Assembly: GCF_015712065.1 (NCBI RefSeq)
Contig: NZ_JACFYZ010000003.1
Span: forward strand, 248,001 to 312,000
DNA length: 64,000 nucleotides
Direction: 5' to 3'
Source of the DNA: Ectopseudomonas chengduensis
Lineage (GTDB): Bacteria > Pseudomonadota > Gammaproteobacteria > Pseudomonadales > Pseudomonadaceae
The position numbers and the translations under genes are program-made. This document shows, one piece after another, positions 35,552 through 44,735 of this stretch (within the stretch, counting starts at the first letter, position 1; the number at the start of each line of letters is the position of its first letter). A model generated the notes under the pieces. The model was given only the letters and a program-made list of their open reading frames with translations, ran no database searches and had not been told where the DNA came from.

Positions 35552-36118
35552 TTATTCCGTCAACCAGGCGCCCTGGCTGCGGCCGTGACCGGTGTCGCGG
35601 TCGTAACGGCGTTCATGTTCGACATGCCGTTGCAGCACGGCATTGGCTCGCCGGTTGGCCTGCTGTTGCAGCTCGGTGCAACTGGGGTATTCAGGTGTCG
35701 CCAGCAGCGCCGCGTCGATCTCGGCCGCCGCCGCCTGGCCGATGCGGTAATGGCCCAGCTCATGTTCGCGCAGTGCGCCCAGGTACTGTTCGAAACGCTG
35801 GCGCTGCTGTGCGTCGCCGCCACCGAGGCGGGGCAGGGTGATGGTTGCGTTCAACCGGGTGCGGGTGAGGTCGATCTGGCAGCGACCATCACGCTGTTCG
35901 CGCCACCAGAAGTTCCATTGCACCTGCCAGCGTGTGTAGGCGTGGTAGATCTGGCCGTTCTGGCGAATCGGTGAGGCCTGGTTGATGGCGCGGCTGAGGG
36001 ACTCTCCGGACGCTACCTGCAGGTCGTAGTACTGTTCCTGCAAACGCTCCTGCACTTCGGCGTGGGCCGACAGGGCGAGCCACAGCAGCGGCAGCAGGGC
36101 AGCGGTCGTTCGTTTCAT
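35552..36118 (-). CDS. exported DUF922 protein, predicted zinc protease
   Basis: This 188-residue protein has a signal peptide (MKRTTAALLPLLWLALSAHA) and the DUF922 fold: YYDLQVASGESL near 30-41, then HELGH (119-123), a zincin-like HExxH motif preceded by the conserved REHE segment, and RIGQAAAAEIDA. Family members are bacterial, periplasmic and often called putative Zn-dependent proteases, but activity has not been shown to my knowledge. The stop is 3 bp past the yigZ start region, so it lies in a minus-strand run with yigZ and TetR. Confidence 0.85.
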   Translation of the reverse strand: MKRTTAALLPLLWLALSAHAEVQERLQEQYYDLQVASGESLSRAINQASPIRQNGQIYHAYTRWQVQWNFWWREQRDGRCQIDLTRTRLNATITLPRLGGGDAQQRQRFEQYLGALREHELGHYRIGQAAAAEIDAALLATPEYPSCTELQQQANRRANAVLQRHVEHERRYDRDTGHGRSQGAWLTE

Positions 36119-36699
36119 GGCGCTTTCAGGCTCTCGCGGCCACGGCTGATATCGCCAAGAAGGCGCTCCAGCGCCGCGCGTTCGTCCGGTGCCACGGCCA
36201 AGTGCAGACGCGCGCCGGTAGCATCGTAATCCTCGCTTTCGATCAGGCTGTCGAACTCATTCAGACGCGCCTTGAACAGCGGCAGTTCGGCGAACTGCAA
36301 ATGACAGGTGAAGGGCTGCCGCAGCACCAGTTCACGGCGCTCGCCAGTCTGCAGGCATTTCGCCGCGCTACCGCCGTAGGCGCGGGCCAGGCCGCCGGTG
36401 CCGAGCTGAATGCCGCCGTACCAGCGAATCACCAGTACCACCACCTGATCGCAGTCCTGCCCCTCGATGGCGGCGAGGATCGGCCTGCCAGCCGTGCCGC
36501 CCGGTTCGCCGTCGTCGTTGAAGCGGTACTGGTTGCCGACCTTCCACGCCCAGCAGTTGTGCGAGGCAGCCAGATCGCTGTGGCTATCGATGAAGGCTTG
36601 CGCCTCGGCCGCGCTGGCAATAGGCGCGGCGAGGGCGATGAAGCGGCTCTTGCGAATCTCCTCGCGGTATTGGCAAGGGCCGAGCAGGGTGAACGCCAT
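36115..36699 (-). CDS. YigZ/IMPACT-family protein
   Basis: This 194-residue protein matches YigZ: KSRFIALAAPIASAAEAQAF, the central NCWAWKVGNQYRFNDDGEPG, TAGRPIL and WYGGIQLGTGGLARAYGG. The N-terminal half is the UPF0029/IMPACT fold and the C-terminal half the DUF1949 ferredoxin-like domain. Its molecular role is not firmly known; eukaryotic IMPACT acts in translational control. The start at 36699 overlaps the TetR stop (TGATG). An upstream in-frame extension of 52 residues overlaps the TetR gene and is rejected. Confidence 0.9.
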   Translation of the reverse strand: MAFTLLGPCQYREEIRKSRFIALAAPIASAAEAQAFIDSHSDLAASHNCWAWKVGNQYRFNDDGEPGGTAGRPILAAIEGQDCDQVVVLVIRWYGGIQLGTGGLARAYGGSAAKCLQTGERRELVLRQPFTCHLQFAELPLFKARLNEFDSLIESEDYDATGARLHLAVAPDERAALERLLGDISRGRESLKAP

Positions 36700-37361
36700 C
36701 AGGTTTTGGCAGCAGGCGTCAGGCCGCAGCCCTTGAGGATGATCTGCACCAGTTGATCGGAGGCTTGCTCGAAGTCCTGTTTGGTCAGGCGCGAGCTCTG
36801 CTTCACGCGGCAGATCTGCGAGGCGAAGTCGGCGTAGTGCTGGGTGCTGCTCCACAGCAGGAAGATCAGGTGGATCGGGTCGACCGGGTCCATCTTGCCG
36901 GCGGCGATCCAGCCTTCGAACACCGCAGCACGGCCACGGAACCAGTCCAGGTAGTTCTGGTTGAAGTACTGCGACAGGCAGTCGCCACCGCTGATCACTT
37001 CCATGGCGAAGATGCGTGAAGCCTTCGGCTGGCGCCGGGAGAATTCCATCTTGGCGCGGATGTAACGTTCCAGCGCTTCGGCCGGGTCGTCATCGACGCT
37101 CAGATTATTGAAGGTGCTGTCCCACAGTTCGAGGATGTTGCTCAGCACGGCCAGGTACAGCCCCAGCTTGTTGTTGAAGTAGTAGTGCAGGTTGGCCTTG
37201 GGCAGGCCGACGTTCTGCGCGATGGTATTCATGCTGGTGCCCTTGAAGCCGTGCCGGGCGAATTCTTCCTCGGCAGCCTTGATGATGGCTTCTTCATTCT
37301 TCTGGCGAATGCGCCCGGCGGGCTTGTCGTGGGCGCTGTGGGCGGGGACTTCGAAGGTCAT
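36699..37361 (-). CDS. TetR-family regulator, RutR-like
   Basis: This 220-residue regulator has an N-terminal HTH (GRIRQKNEEAIIKAAEEEFA; TSMNTIAQNVGLPKANLHYY, residues about 15-65) and the long C-terminal TetR_C domain characteristic of RutR (FRGRAAVFEGWIAAGKMDPV; LLWSSTQHYADFASQICRV). RutR binds uracil or thymine and controls pyrimidine catabolism. The adjacent NCS2 nucleobase permease, on the same strand and upstream at 37522, fits a nucleobase role. The start at 37361 (MTFEVPAHSAHDKPAG) removes a low-complexity lead. Confidence 0.87.
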   Translation of the reverse strand: MTFEVPAHSAHDKPAGRIRQKNEEAIIKAAEEEFARHGFKGTSMNTIAQNVGLPKANLHYYFNNKLGLYLAVLSNILELWDSTFNNLSVDDDPAEALERYIRAKMEFSRRQPKASRIFAMEVISGGDCLSQYFNQNYLDWFRGRAAVFEGWIAAGKMDPVDPIHLIFLLWSSTQHYADFASQICRVKQSSRLTKQDFEQASDQLVQIILKGCGLTPAAKT

Positions 37362-37521
37362 GGGGCGATTCCGGGCTGGTCTTGGGGCAGAGCGTTTGCA
37401 CTGATACCCCAGCGCCGCCTGGGTGACAAGCGCAAGTCGCGGAAAAATGGCAGGAAATACCCTCACACCGGGCTTGTGCACCAGGTTTGTGCGCAGGCCG
37501 ACCCTCGTGCACCTGGACGCC

Positions 37522-38898
37522 TCAGGTTTCCCGCTCTTGTCCAGCCGTGCTCGCGCTGGCTGATTCCAGCGGCAACAGCAGGTTCATCAGGATGGCCGTC
37601 AGGCCGCCGCTGGTGATTGCCGAACCGAATACGTTCTGCACCAGCGTGGGCATCTGGCTCAGCAGGTCCGGCTGACTGGAAACGCCGAGGCCGATGCCGA
37701 AACTGGTGGCCATGATCAGCAGGCTGCGTCGGTCCAGCGGCGCCTGGGCGAGAATGCGAATGCCGGCGGTGGCGACCGTGCCGAACATCACCAGGGTAGC
37801 GCCGCCCAGCACCGGCTTGGGAATCTGCTGGAGGATGGCGCCGAGCACCGGGAACAGACCGAGGATCAGCAAAATGGCGCCAATGTAATAGCCAACGTGG
37901 CGGCTGGCCACGCCGGAGAGCTGGATCACCCCGTTGTTCTGGCTGAAGGTGGTGTTGGGAAAGGTGTTGAAAACGGCGGCGATCAGCGAGCTGACGCCAT
38001 CGCCGAACACCCCGCCCTTGATCCGTTGCAGGTACTGCGGGCCGTTGATCGGCTGTTTCGAGATCATGCAGTTGGCGGTCAGGTCGCCGGTGGTTTCGAT
38101 GGCGGTGATCAGGTAGATCAGCGCTACCGGGACGAAGGCCATCCAGTCGAAGTCGAAACCGTAGCGAAACGGGATCGGCACGCTCACCAGCGGCAGTTCG
38201 GGCAATGCCTTGGGCACCAGCACACCGCTGAACCAGGCGGCCAGCGAGCCCACCACTAGGCCGATGACGATCGCCGACAGGCGTAGCCAGGGATTGCTCA
38301 GGCGGTTGAGCACGATGATGGTCAGCAGCACCAGGGCGCCCAGGGCCAGGTTGATCGGCGCGCCGAAGTTCTCAGCGTTGGCGCCGCCGCCGACGTCGGT
38401 GATACCCACCTTGATCAGGCTGACGCCGATGATGGTGATGACGATACCGGTTATCAGCGGCGTGATGACGCGTTGCAGACGACCGATGAAGCGGCTCAGG
38501 ACCATCTCGATGAAGGCGCCGAAGAAGCACACGCCGAAGATCATCGCCAGGATCTCGTCCGGGCTGCCGCCGCGTGCCTTGACCATCAAGCCTGCTGCCA
38601 GCACGGCACTGAGGAAGGCGAAGCTGGTGCCCTGCACGCAGATCATCCCGGCACCGATGCCGAACGGGCGGCGCGCCTGGATCAGGGTGCCGACGCCGGA
38701 CACCATCAGGCCCATGCTGATCAGGTAGGGCAACTGTTCGTGCAGGCCGAGCACGCCGCCGATGATCAGGGTGGGGGTGACGATGCCGACGAAGCAGGCC
38801 AGTACATGCTGCAGCGCGGCGAAAAAGGCCGGCAACGGCGCAGGGCGGTCGTCCAGGCCGTAGAGCAGTTCGGACGATGTCGGTGATTCGGTGGTCAT
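37522..38898 (-). CDS. NCS2-family nucleobase permease (uracil/xanthine type)
   Basis: This 458-residue transporter has about 13-14 membrane segments and the NCS2 signature sequences AALQHVLACFVGIVTPTLII at the N-terminus, AIETTGDLTA, FNTFPNTTFSQNNGVIQLSG and the QIPKPVLGGATLVMFG helix. It resembles xanthine and urate permeases of the XanP/UacT type (ETTGD and NNGVIQLSG). It is a proton or sodium symporter that brings in purine or pyrimidine bases. An ATG 17 codons upstream (38949) is possible, but homologues begin MTT. The RutR-like gene follows on the same strand. Confidence 0.9.
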   Translation of the reverse strand: MTTESPTSSELLYGLDDRPAPLPAFFAALQHVLACFVGIVTPTLIIGGVLGLHEQLPYLISMGLMVSGVGTLIQARRPFGIGAGMICVQGTSFAFLSAVLAAGLMVKARGGSPDEILAMIFGVCFFGAFIEMVLSRFIGRLQRVITPLITGIVITIIGVSLIKVGITDVGGGANAENFGAPINLALGALVLLTIIVLNRLSNPWLRLSAIVIGLVVGSLAAWFSGVLVPKALPELPLVSVPIPFRYGFDFDWMAFVPVALIYLITAIETTGDLTANCMISKQPINGPQYLQRIKGGVFGDGVSSLIAAVFNTFPNTTFSQNNGVIQLSGVASRHVGYYIGAILLILGLFPVLGAILQQIPKPVLGGATLVMFGTVATAGIRILAQAPLDRRSLLIMATSFGIGLGVSSQPDLLSQMPTLVQNVFGSAITSGGLTAILMNLLLPLESASASTAGQERET

Positions 38899-39084
38899 GG
38901 CGAGTTCTCGCAGCAGAGGGCGCTCGCCCTTATGCAAGAAGCTGTCCATGTGATCAGTTTTTTGGAGTTCTGCGCAGCAGCATGCTTTTCATGGGGTACA
39001 GATACCTGATTTGCTCGCGTCCGGCGGTCTTGTCATGTTCGCAATGCACCGCGCTGGCTCGGCATGCGCGGCCATGGTGCGGGC

Positions 39085-40002
39085 TCAGGCTTCGGCCAGG
39101 GCGTCGAGAAAACTCTCCAGCACCAGGTGCGCGCGGCGGCCCTTGCGCGTCACCGCTGCCAGGTTGATGTCGTAGTAGCGAGTGGACGCCTTGAGCGCGC
39201 GCAGGCGACCCTGCTGCACCCAGGCCTGGGCGTAGTGGTCGGGCAGGTAGCCGATATAACGCCCGGTGAGGATGAGAAAGGCCATGCCCTCGCGGTCCGA
39301 GGCGCTGGCCGTGCAATTGAGCGCCTGGTAATGGCTCTGCACCTCGGGCGGCACGCGAAAGGTCGGGGCGATGGCCTCCTGGGCGTTGAGTCTTTCGTCC
39401 TCGAGCTGCAGATCATCGACGTAGAACAGCGGGTGGCCGACCGCGCAGTAGAGCAGCGAGCGCTCGTCATAGAGCGCCTGGTATTCCAGACCGGAGAGGG
39501 CGCCGACCTGCGGCACCACGCCGATATGCAGGCGACCGTCGAGCACGCCCTGTTCCACTTCCGACGGTGGCGTCATGCGGATGTGGATGCGTACGTCCGG
39601 CCCCTGCACCTTGAGGCGCGCCAGGGCATTGGTGATGCGCATGTGCGGGATGGTCACCAGGTTGTCGGTCAGGCCGATGTTCAGTTCGCCGCGCAGGTGC
39701 TGGTGCAGGCCGTTGACCTCGGTGCGAAAGCTCTCCAGTGCCGCCAGCAACTGCAGCGTGCTCTGGTACACCTCGCGGCCTTCCTCGGTCAGGGCGAAGC
39801 CGGCGCGACCACGCTGGCACAGGCGCAGACCGAGGCGTTGTTCGAGGTCGCTCATCTGCTGGCTGATGGCCGAGCGGCCGATGCCCAGGGCACTTTCCGC
39901 CGCGGAAAAACCGCCACATTCCACCACGCTGCGAAACAGCTTGAGCAGGCGGATTTCAAAGTCGCTGACCTGGGCCAGCGGATCGGGACGGCGGCTGCTC
40001 AT
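39085..40002 (-). CDS. bauR: LysR-family activator of the beta-alanine genes
   Basis: This 305-residue LysR protein has a winged helix (residues 15-75: DFEIRLLKLFRSVVECGGFS, AAESALGIGRSAISQQMSDL) and an effector domain with GELNIGLTDNLVTIPHMRIT. It is divergent from bauA, the position held by bauR (PA0133) in P. aeruginosa, where it activates the bau operon in response to beta-alanine. Identity is by synteny and family, so the symbol is probable. Confidence 0.8.
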   Translation of the reverse strand: MSSRRPDPLAQVSDFEIRLLKLFRSVVECGGFSAAESALGIGRSAISQQMSDLEQRLGLRLCQRGRAGFALTEEGREVYQSTLQLLAALESFRTEVNGLHQHLRGELNIGLTDNLVTIPHMRITNALARLKVQGPDVRIHIRMTPPSEVEQGVLDGRLHIGVVPQVGALSGLEYQALYDERSLLYCAVGHPLFYVDDLQLEDERLNAQEAIAPTFRVPPEVQSHYQALNCTASASDREGMAFLILTGRYIGYLPDHYAQAWVQQGRLRALKASTRYYDINLAAVTRKGRRAHLVLESFLDALAEA

Positions 40003-40086
40003 TTGTTTAGTAAGCCTTGAACTGAAGATAAGAAGAGTGCTGTTTTACTGACTCTATGCCCGTGGCACCTTTGCTGGCAACTACCC

Positions 40087-40135
40087 TGTAGGAGCCGGCT
40101 TGCCGGCGATCATCGCCCGCAAGCGGGCTCCTACA
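40087..40135. repeat. hybrid REP pair upstream of bauA
   Basis: The left arm (40087-40110) carries the variant core GCCGGCTTGCCGGC and the right arm (40112-40135) carries GCCCGCAAGCGGGC. Each arm is a partial palindrome and the two are imperfect complements. It sits 30 bp before the bauA start, inside the leader. Compare 41531-41589, where the order of variants is reversed. Confidence 0.8.
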
Positions 40136-40164
40136 TCCGATTGCCTGCCCGAGTGAGGCTCCCA

Positions 40165-41511
40165 ATGAACATGCCGCAGACCGCAACCCCGTCCCTGGCC
40201 AGCCAGCTCAAGCTGGATGCGCACTGGATGCCGTTCTCCGCCAACCGCAACTTCCAGCGCGACCCGCGCCTGATCGTGGCGGCCGAGGGCAACTGGCTGA
40301 CCGACGACCAGGGCCGCAAGATCTACGACAGCCTCTCCGGCCTGTGGACCTGTGGCGCCGGTCACTCGCGCAAGGAAATTCAGGACGCCGTGGCCAAGCA
40401 GCTCGGCACCCTCGACTATTCGCCGGGCTTCCAATACGGCCATCCGCTGTCGTTCAAGCTGGCCGAGCAGGTCGCCGACCTGATGCCGGGCGAGCTCAAT
40501 CACGTGTTCTTCACCGGCTCCGGCTCCGAGTGCGCCGACACCGCGGTGAAGATGGCCAAGGCCTACTGGCGCCTGAAAGGCCAGGCGTCCAAGACCCGCT
40601 TCATCGGTCGCGCCCGTGGCTACCACGGCGTCAACATCGCCGGCACCGCGCTCGGCGGCATCGGCGGCAACCGCAAGATGTACGGCCAACTGATGGACGC
40701 CGACCACCTGCCGCACACCCTGCAACCGGGCATGGCCTTCACCAAGGGCATGGCCGAGACCGGCGGCGTGGAGCTGGCCAACGAACTGCTCAAGCTGATC
40801 GAGCTGCATGACGCTTCCAACATCGCCGCGGTGATCGTCGAGCCGATGTCCGGCTCGGCCGGTGCCATCGTGCCGCCGGTGGGCTACCTGCAGCGCCTGC
40901 GCGAGATCTGTACGCAGCACAACATCCTGCTGATTTTCGACGAAGTGATCACCGGCTTTGGCCGCATGGGCAAGTGGAGCGGCGCGGAGTTCTTCGGTGT
41001 GACCCCGGATCTGATGAACGTCGCCAAGCAGATCACCAACGGCGCCATCCCGCTGGGTGCGGTGATCGCCAGCAGTGAGATCTACAACACCTTCATGCAG
41101 CAGCCGTCGCCGGAGCACATGATCGAGTTCACCCACGGCTACACTTACTCGGCGCACCCGGTCGCCTGTGCCGCTGGCCTGGCCACCCTGGAGCTGCTCA
41201 AGCGCGAGAACCTGATCCAGCAGTCCGCCGAGCTGGCGCCGAAGTTCGAGGCTGCGCTGCATGGCCTGAAGGGCACCAAGCACATCGTCGATATCCGCAA
41301 CTGTGGCCTGGCTGGCGCCCTGCAGATCGCCCCGCGTGATGGCGACGCCGTGATCCGTCCGTTCGAGGCCGGCATGGCCCTGTGGAAGGCCGGCTTCTAC
41401 GTGCGCTTCGGTGGCGACACCCTGCAGTTCGGGCCGACCTTCAACGCCAAGATGGAAGACCTCGACCGCGTCTTCAATGCCGTTGGCGACGTGCTGAACA
41501 AGCTGGATTAA
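40165..41511 (+). CDS. bauA: beta-alanine:pyruvate aminotransferase
   Basis: This 448-residue PLP-dependent omega-transaminase converts beta-alanine and pyruvate to malonate semialdehyde and alanine. Sequence follows P. aeruginosa BauA almost throughout (HWMPFSANRNFQ; SLSGLWTCGAGHSRKEI; LLIFDEVITGFGRMG). The PLP lysine is Lys288 (NVAKQIT), the same number as in BauA. The start at 40165 follows GAGG at a suitable distance. bauC follows after about 107 bp, with a REP pair between, so the two form the beta-alanine catabolic unit. Confidence 0.95.
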   Translation: MNMPQTATPSLASQLKLDAHWMPFSANRNFQRDPRLIVAAEGNWLTDDQGRKIYDSLSGLWTCGAGHSRKEIQDAVAKQLGTLDYSPGFQYGHPLSFKLAEQVADLMPGELNHVFFTGSGSECADTAVKMAKAYWRLKGQASKTRFIGRARGYHGVNIAGTALGGIGGNRKMYGQLMDADHLPHTLQPGMAFTKGMAETGGVELANELLKLIELHDASNIAAVIVEPMSGSAGAIVPPVGYLQRLREICTQHNILLIFDEVITGFGRMGKWSGAEFFGVTPDLMNVAKQITNGAIPLGAVIASSEIYNTFMQQPSPEHMIEFTHGYTYSAHPVACAAGLATLELLKRENLIQQSAELAPKFEAALHGLKGTKHIVDIRNCGLAGALQIAPRDGDAVIRPFEAGMALWKAGFYVRFGGDTLQFGPTFNAKMEDLDRVFNAVGDVLNKLD

Positions 41512-41530
41512 GAGCGAACGCACCCATTTC

Positions 41531-41589
41531 TGTAGGAGCCCGCTTGCGGGCGATGTTGTAAAACGGATCGCCGGCAAGCCGGCTCCTAC
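41531..41589. repeat. hybrid REP pair between bauA and bauC
   Basis: The left arm (41531-41554) has the core GCCCGCTTGCGGGC and the right arm (41567-41589) has GCCGGCAAGCCGGC. It is the mirror arrangement of the pair at 40087-40135, so bauA is enclosed by complementary variants. Confidence 0.8.
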
Positions 41590-41618
41590 CCACAGTAATT
41601 ACGTCTAGGAGCTTCCCC

Positions 41619-43115
41619 ATGAGCCATATCCCTCACCTGATCAACGGCGAGCGCGTTGCCGGCAACGGTCGCAGTGCCCCGGTATACAACCCGTCCACCG
41701 GCGACTCCACCAGCGCCGTCGGCCTGGCTGATCGCGCCACCATGCAACTGGCCATCGACGCCGCCAAGGCCGCCTTCCCGGCCTGGCGCAACACCCCGCC
41801 GGCCAAGCGCGCGCAGATCATGTTCCGCTTCAAGCAACTGCTGGAGCAGAACGAGAACGAAATCGCCGCGCTGATCAGCGCTGAGCATGGCAAGACCATC
41901 GAGGACGCCGTCGGTGAACTCAAGCGCGGTATCGAGAACGTCGAGTTCGCCTGCGCCGCCCCGGAACTCCTCAAGGGCGAATACAGCCGCAATGTCGGCC
42001 CGAACATCGACGCCTGGACCGACCTGCAACCCATTGGTGTCGTGGCCGGCATCACCCCGTTCAACTTCCCGGCCATGGTGCCGCTGTGGATGTACCCGCT
42101 GGCCATCGTCTGCGGCAACTGCTTCATCCTCAAGCCGTCCGAGCGCGACCCCAGCTCCACCCTGTTCATCGCCGAGCTGCTGAACCAGGCCGGCCTGCCC
42201 AAGGGCGTGCTGAACGTGGTCAACGGTGACAAGGACGCGGTCGACGCGCTGATCGAAGCGCCCGAGGTCAAGGCCCTGAGCTTCGTCGGCTCGACCCCGA
42301 TCGCCGAATACATCTACAGCGAAGGTACCAAGCGCGGCAAGCGTGTACAGGCCTTGGGCGGCGCCAAGAACCACGCCGTGCTGATGCCTGATGCTGACCT
42401 GGACAACGCCGTCAGCGCCCTGATGGGCGCGGCCTACGGCTCCTGCGGCGAGCGCTGCATGGCCATCTCCGTGGCCGTGTGCGTGGGCGACCAGATCGCC
42501 GATGCGCTGGTGGAGAAGATCGTCCCGCAGATCCAGGCGCTGAAGATCGGTGCCGGCACCTCCTGCGGCCTGGACATGGGCCCGCTGGTCACCGCCGCTG
42601 CGCGTGACAAGGTCAAGGGCTACATCGACGCCGGGGTCGAGCAGGGCGCCAAGCTGGTGGTCGATGGTCGTGGTTTGGTGGTGCCGGGTAACGAGAACGG
42701 CTACTTCGTCGGCGGCACCCTGTTCGACAAGGTGACCCCGGACATGACCATCTACACCGACGAAATCTTCGGCCCGGTGCTGTGCATCGTTCGCGTCGGC
42801 AGCCTGGAAGAAGCCATGCAACTGATCAACGATCACGAGTACGGCAACGGCACCTGCATCTTCACCCGTGACGGAGAAGCGGCGCGCCTGTTCTGCGACG
42901 AGATCGAAGTGGGCATGGTCGGCGTCAACGTGCCGCTGCCGGTACCGGTGGCTTACCACAGCTTCGGCGGCTGGAAGCGCTCGCTGTTCGGCGACCTGCA
43001 TGCCTATGGCCCGGATGGCGTGCGCTTCTACACCCGCAAGAAGGCCATCACCCAGCGCTGGCCGGCACGCAAGAGCCACGAAGCGGCGCAGTTCGCCTTC
43101 CCCAGCAATGGCTGA
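41619..43115 (+). CDS. bauC: CoA-acylating (methyl)malonate-semialdehyde dehydrogenase
   Basis: This 498-residue aldehyde dehydrogenase oxidises malonate semialdehyde to acetyl-CoA and CO2, completing beta-alanine degradation. It starts [20 protein letters not shown] and has the catalytic cysteine Cys280 in [10 protein letters not shown], the MmsA-type motif. GFVGSTP-like residues occur in [13 protein letters not shown]. Gene order matches P. aeruginosa bauA-bauC, with bauB absent. Because MmsA-type enzymes also use methylmalonate semialdehyde, mmsA is the alternative name. Confidence 0.92.
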   Translation: MSHIPHLINGERVAGNGRSAPVYNPSTGDSTSAVGLADRATMQLAIDAAKAAFPAWRNTPPAKRAQIMFRFKQLLEQNENEIAALISAEHGKTIEDAVGELKRGIENVEFACAAPELLKGEYSRNVGPNIDAWTDLQPIGVVAGITPFNFPAMVPLWMYPLAIVCGNCFILKPSERDPSSTLFIAELLNQAGLPKGVLNVVNGDKDAVDALIEAPEVKALSFVGSTPIAEYIYSEGTKRGKRVQALGGAKNHAVLMPDADLDNAVSALMGAAYGSCGERCMAISVAVCVGDQIADALVEKIVPQIQALKIGAGTSCGLDMGPLVTAAARDKVKGYIDAGVEQGAKLVVDGRGLVVPGNENGYFVGGTLFDKVTPDMTIYTDEIFGPVLCIVRVGSLEEAMQLINDHEYGNGTCIFTRDGEAARLFCDEIEVGMVGVNVPLPVPVAYHSFGGWKRSLFGDLHAYGPDGVRFYTRKKAITQRWPARKSHEAAQFAFPSNG

Positions 43116-43135
43116 GTGAGCTGCTGCGTTGAACG

Positions 43136-43165
43136 AAAAGGCCGATCAAGAGATCGGCCTTTTTG
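43136..43165 (+). terminator. rho-independent terminator of bauC
   Basis: Perfect stem AAAAGGCCGATC / GATCGGCCTTTT with a 4-base loop, followed by T-rich sequence, 20 bp after the bauC stop. Confidence 0.9.
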
Positions 43166-43216
43166 TTGTCAGTGGCGCGTTGCTCGTTGCAAGCAGCGCT
43201 CCGCTGGAGACGCCGT

Positions 43217-43423
43217 TCACTGCGCCTGATCGATGGCCTCCTGCAGGCGCTGGGTGTTCGCCGCATTGGCCTGGTCGATCTGCTGCTTGAGCTGCTCCAT
43301 CTGCTGCTGAGCCTGTTTGGCCTGCTCAGCCTGGAGCGTCGCCGTAGCGGCCGTCTCACCGGCGCCGCAGCCGCCCAGGATGAGTAACAGGGAAAGGGTG
43401 CAGCAATGGCGCAGGTGCATCAT
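43217..43423 (-). CDS. small lipoprotein with a coiled-coil-like Gln-rich body
   Basis: This 68-residue protein has a lipoprotein signal (MMHLRHCCTLSLLLILGGC, lipobox LGGC) and a mature part made of alanine and glutamine-rich helix (LQAEQAKQAQQQMEQLKQQI). The start is chosen at 43423, five bases after GAGG; a second ATG follows at once. No domain is recognised. It is convergent with bauC and divergent from the acetyltransferase gene. Confidence 0.75.
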   Translation of the reverse strand: MMHLRHCCTLSLLLILGGCGAGETAATATLQAEQAKQAQQQMEQLKQQIDQANAANTQRLQEAIDQAQ

Positions 43424-43599
43424 GGAGTCCTCGGGCAAGCTCGTGCGGTGAGCGATAGATTGGCGCATTTGTGCCGGTTTGTGTGTGCCGGCTGCCGCAA
43501 ACCGAAAGCGCTGATTCGAGCACGCCATGCCGCTCGTTGCATATCGTCTATCCACGCCCTCTGGTAAAACAGCCGGCAGGTAGAAAAGGGAGATGCACG

Positions 43600-44427
43600 A
43601 TGACCGAGCCATTCATGCTGGATCTACACACATACCTCGAGCGCCTGGGTTACTCGTCGGCGCCGCCACCGACTCTCGACACCCTGCGCGAGCTGCAGGC
43701 GCGGCACACCGCCGAGTTCCCCTTCGAAACCCTGGCCAGCATGCTGCGCGTGCCGGTGGAGGTCGAACCCGCCGCGATTCAGGACAAGCTGCTACGCCAG
43801 GGCCGTGGCGGTTACTGCTTCGAACTCAATCGTCTGTACCTGCTGCTGTTGCAGGCGCTGCGCTTCGACGCGCGCGGGCTGACCGGGCGCGTGGTCATGG
43901 GCGGGCCGGAGGATGCCCTGCCGGCACGTACCCATATGCTGGTGCTGGTGACCCTGGGTGGCGTGCGCTACATCACCGATGTCGGCTTCGGCGGCATGGT
44001 GCCGACCGGCCCCTTGCTGCTCGACAGCGAGGGCGAGCAGGCCACGCCGCATGAGCCCTATCGCCTGACGCTGGTGGATGGCACCTACACCTTGCACGCG
44101 TTGGTGGCGGGTAGCTGGCGGGCGATGTACGTGTTCGATCTGCAGCAGGTGGCGGATATCGATTACGTGGTGGGCAACTGGTACGTGTGCACCCACCCGG
44201 ATTCGCCCTTCCTCGGACAGATGATCGCCGCCCGCACCGGGCCAGGCCTGCGCAAGACGCTGAACAACGGCAGCTTCGCCATCCACCGCCTGGGGCAGGC
44301 GAGTGAGCGAGTGCAGTTGCAGAGTGTCGATGAGGTGCTGAAGGTGTTGCGAGAAGAGTTTGGCATTCAGGTGCCGGAGCATCCTGAGCGTCGGGAGATC
44401 ATCGAGCGGTTGATTGCGGGGGCGTGA
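43600..44427 (+). CDS. nat: arylamine N-acetyltransferase
   Basis: This 275-residue enzyme transfers acetyl from acetyl-CoA to arylamines and hydrazines through a Cys-His-Asp triad: Cys73 in RGGYCFELN, His112 in ARTHML and Asp127 in ITDVGFGG. The numbers are close to the usual 69/107/122 of bacterial NATs. The C-terminal domain is normal. The start at 43600 was preferred to an upstream ATG at 43471 because homologues begin shortly before LDLHTYLERLGY and the extra residues are Cys-rich and non-homologous. Confidence 0.92.
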   Translation: MTEPFMLDLHTYLERLGYSSAPPPTLDTLRELQARHTAEFPFETLASMLRVPVEVEPAAIQDKLLRQGRGGYCFELNRLYLLLLQALRFDARGLTGRVVMGGPEDALPARTHMLVLVTLGGVRYITDVGFGGMVPTGPLLLDSEGEQATPHEPYRLTLVDGTYTLHALVAGSWRAMYVFDLQQVADIDYVVGNWYVCTHPDSPFLGQMIAARTGPGLRKTLNNGSFAIHRLGQASERVQLQSVDEVLKVLREEFGIQVPEHPERREIIERLIAGA

Positions 44428-44460
44428 AGGCAAGGCCGCTGGTATCGCCACGTTCTTGCA

Positions 44461-44520
44461 GGAGGGGCTTCAGCCGCGACCCGAAGCCACCCAAATCTGT
44501 AGGAGCGGCGTCAGCCGCGA
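44461..44520. repeat. REP units, GGCTTCAGCC family, in direct orientation
   Basis: Two units with GGAGGGGCTTCAGCCGCGA (44461) and GGAGCGGCGTCAGCCGCGA (44502-44520) stand in the same orientation downstream of nat. They are imperfect copies of the REP family seen in the purine operon. Confidence 0.65.
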
Positions 44521-44565
44521 AAATCTTTCAGCCAACCGAGATTGCTGACGGAACAGCGATCAGTT

Positions 44566-44678
44566 CCCCTCTCCCATTTATGGGGCGTAAGCGGAAATAG
44601 CGAAGCACTGCTTCGCCCGCTGAAGCGCCCTGAGCTCTGCGAAGGGCTGGGGCGCAGGGCGGGGGTTAGGGGAGAGGG
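44566..44678. repeat. CCCCTCTCCC-ended inverted repeat
   Basis: Ends CCCCTCTCCC (44566-44575) and GGGGAGAGGG (44669-44678) are inverted copies. Inner arms around GAAGCACTGCTTC (44600) and GCGCCC/GGGCGC are also complementary. It looks like a 113-bp MITE-type palindrome and encodes nothing convincing. Confidence 0.65.
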
Positions 44679-44735
44679 TGCTTTTGCTTTTGGTTTTGCA
44701 CTCCGCCGCCGCACATTCGTTGTCTGAAATTACGG

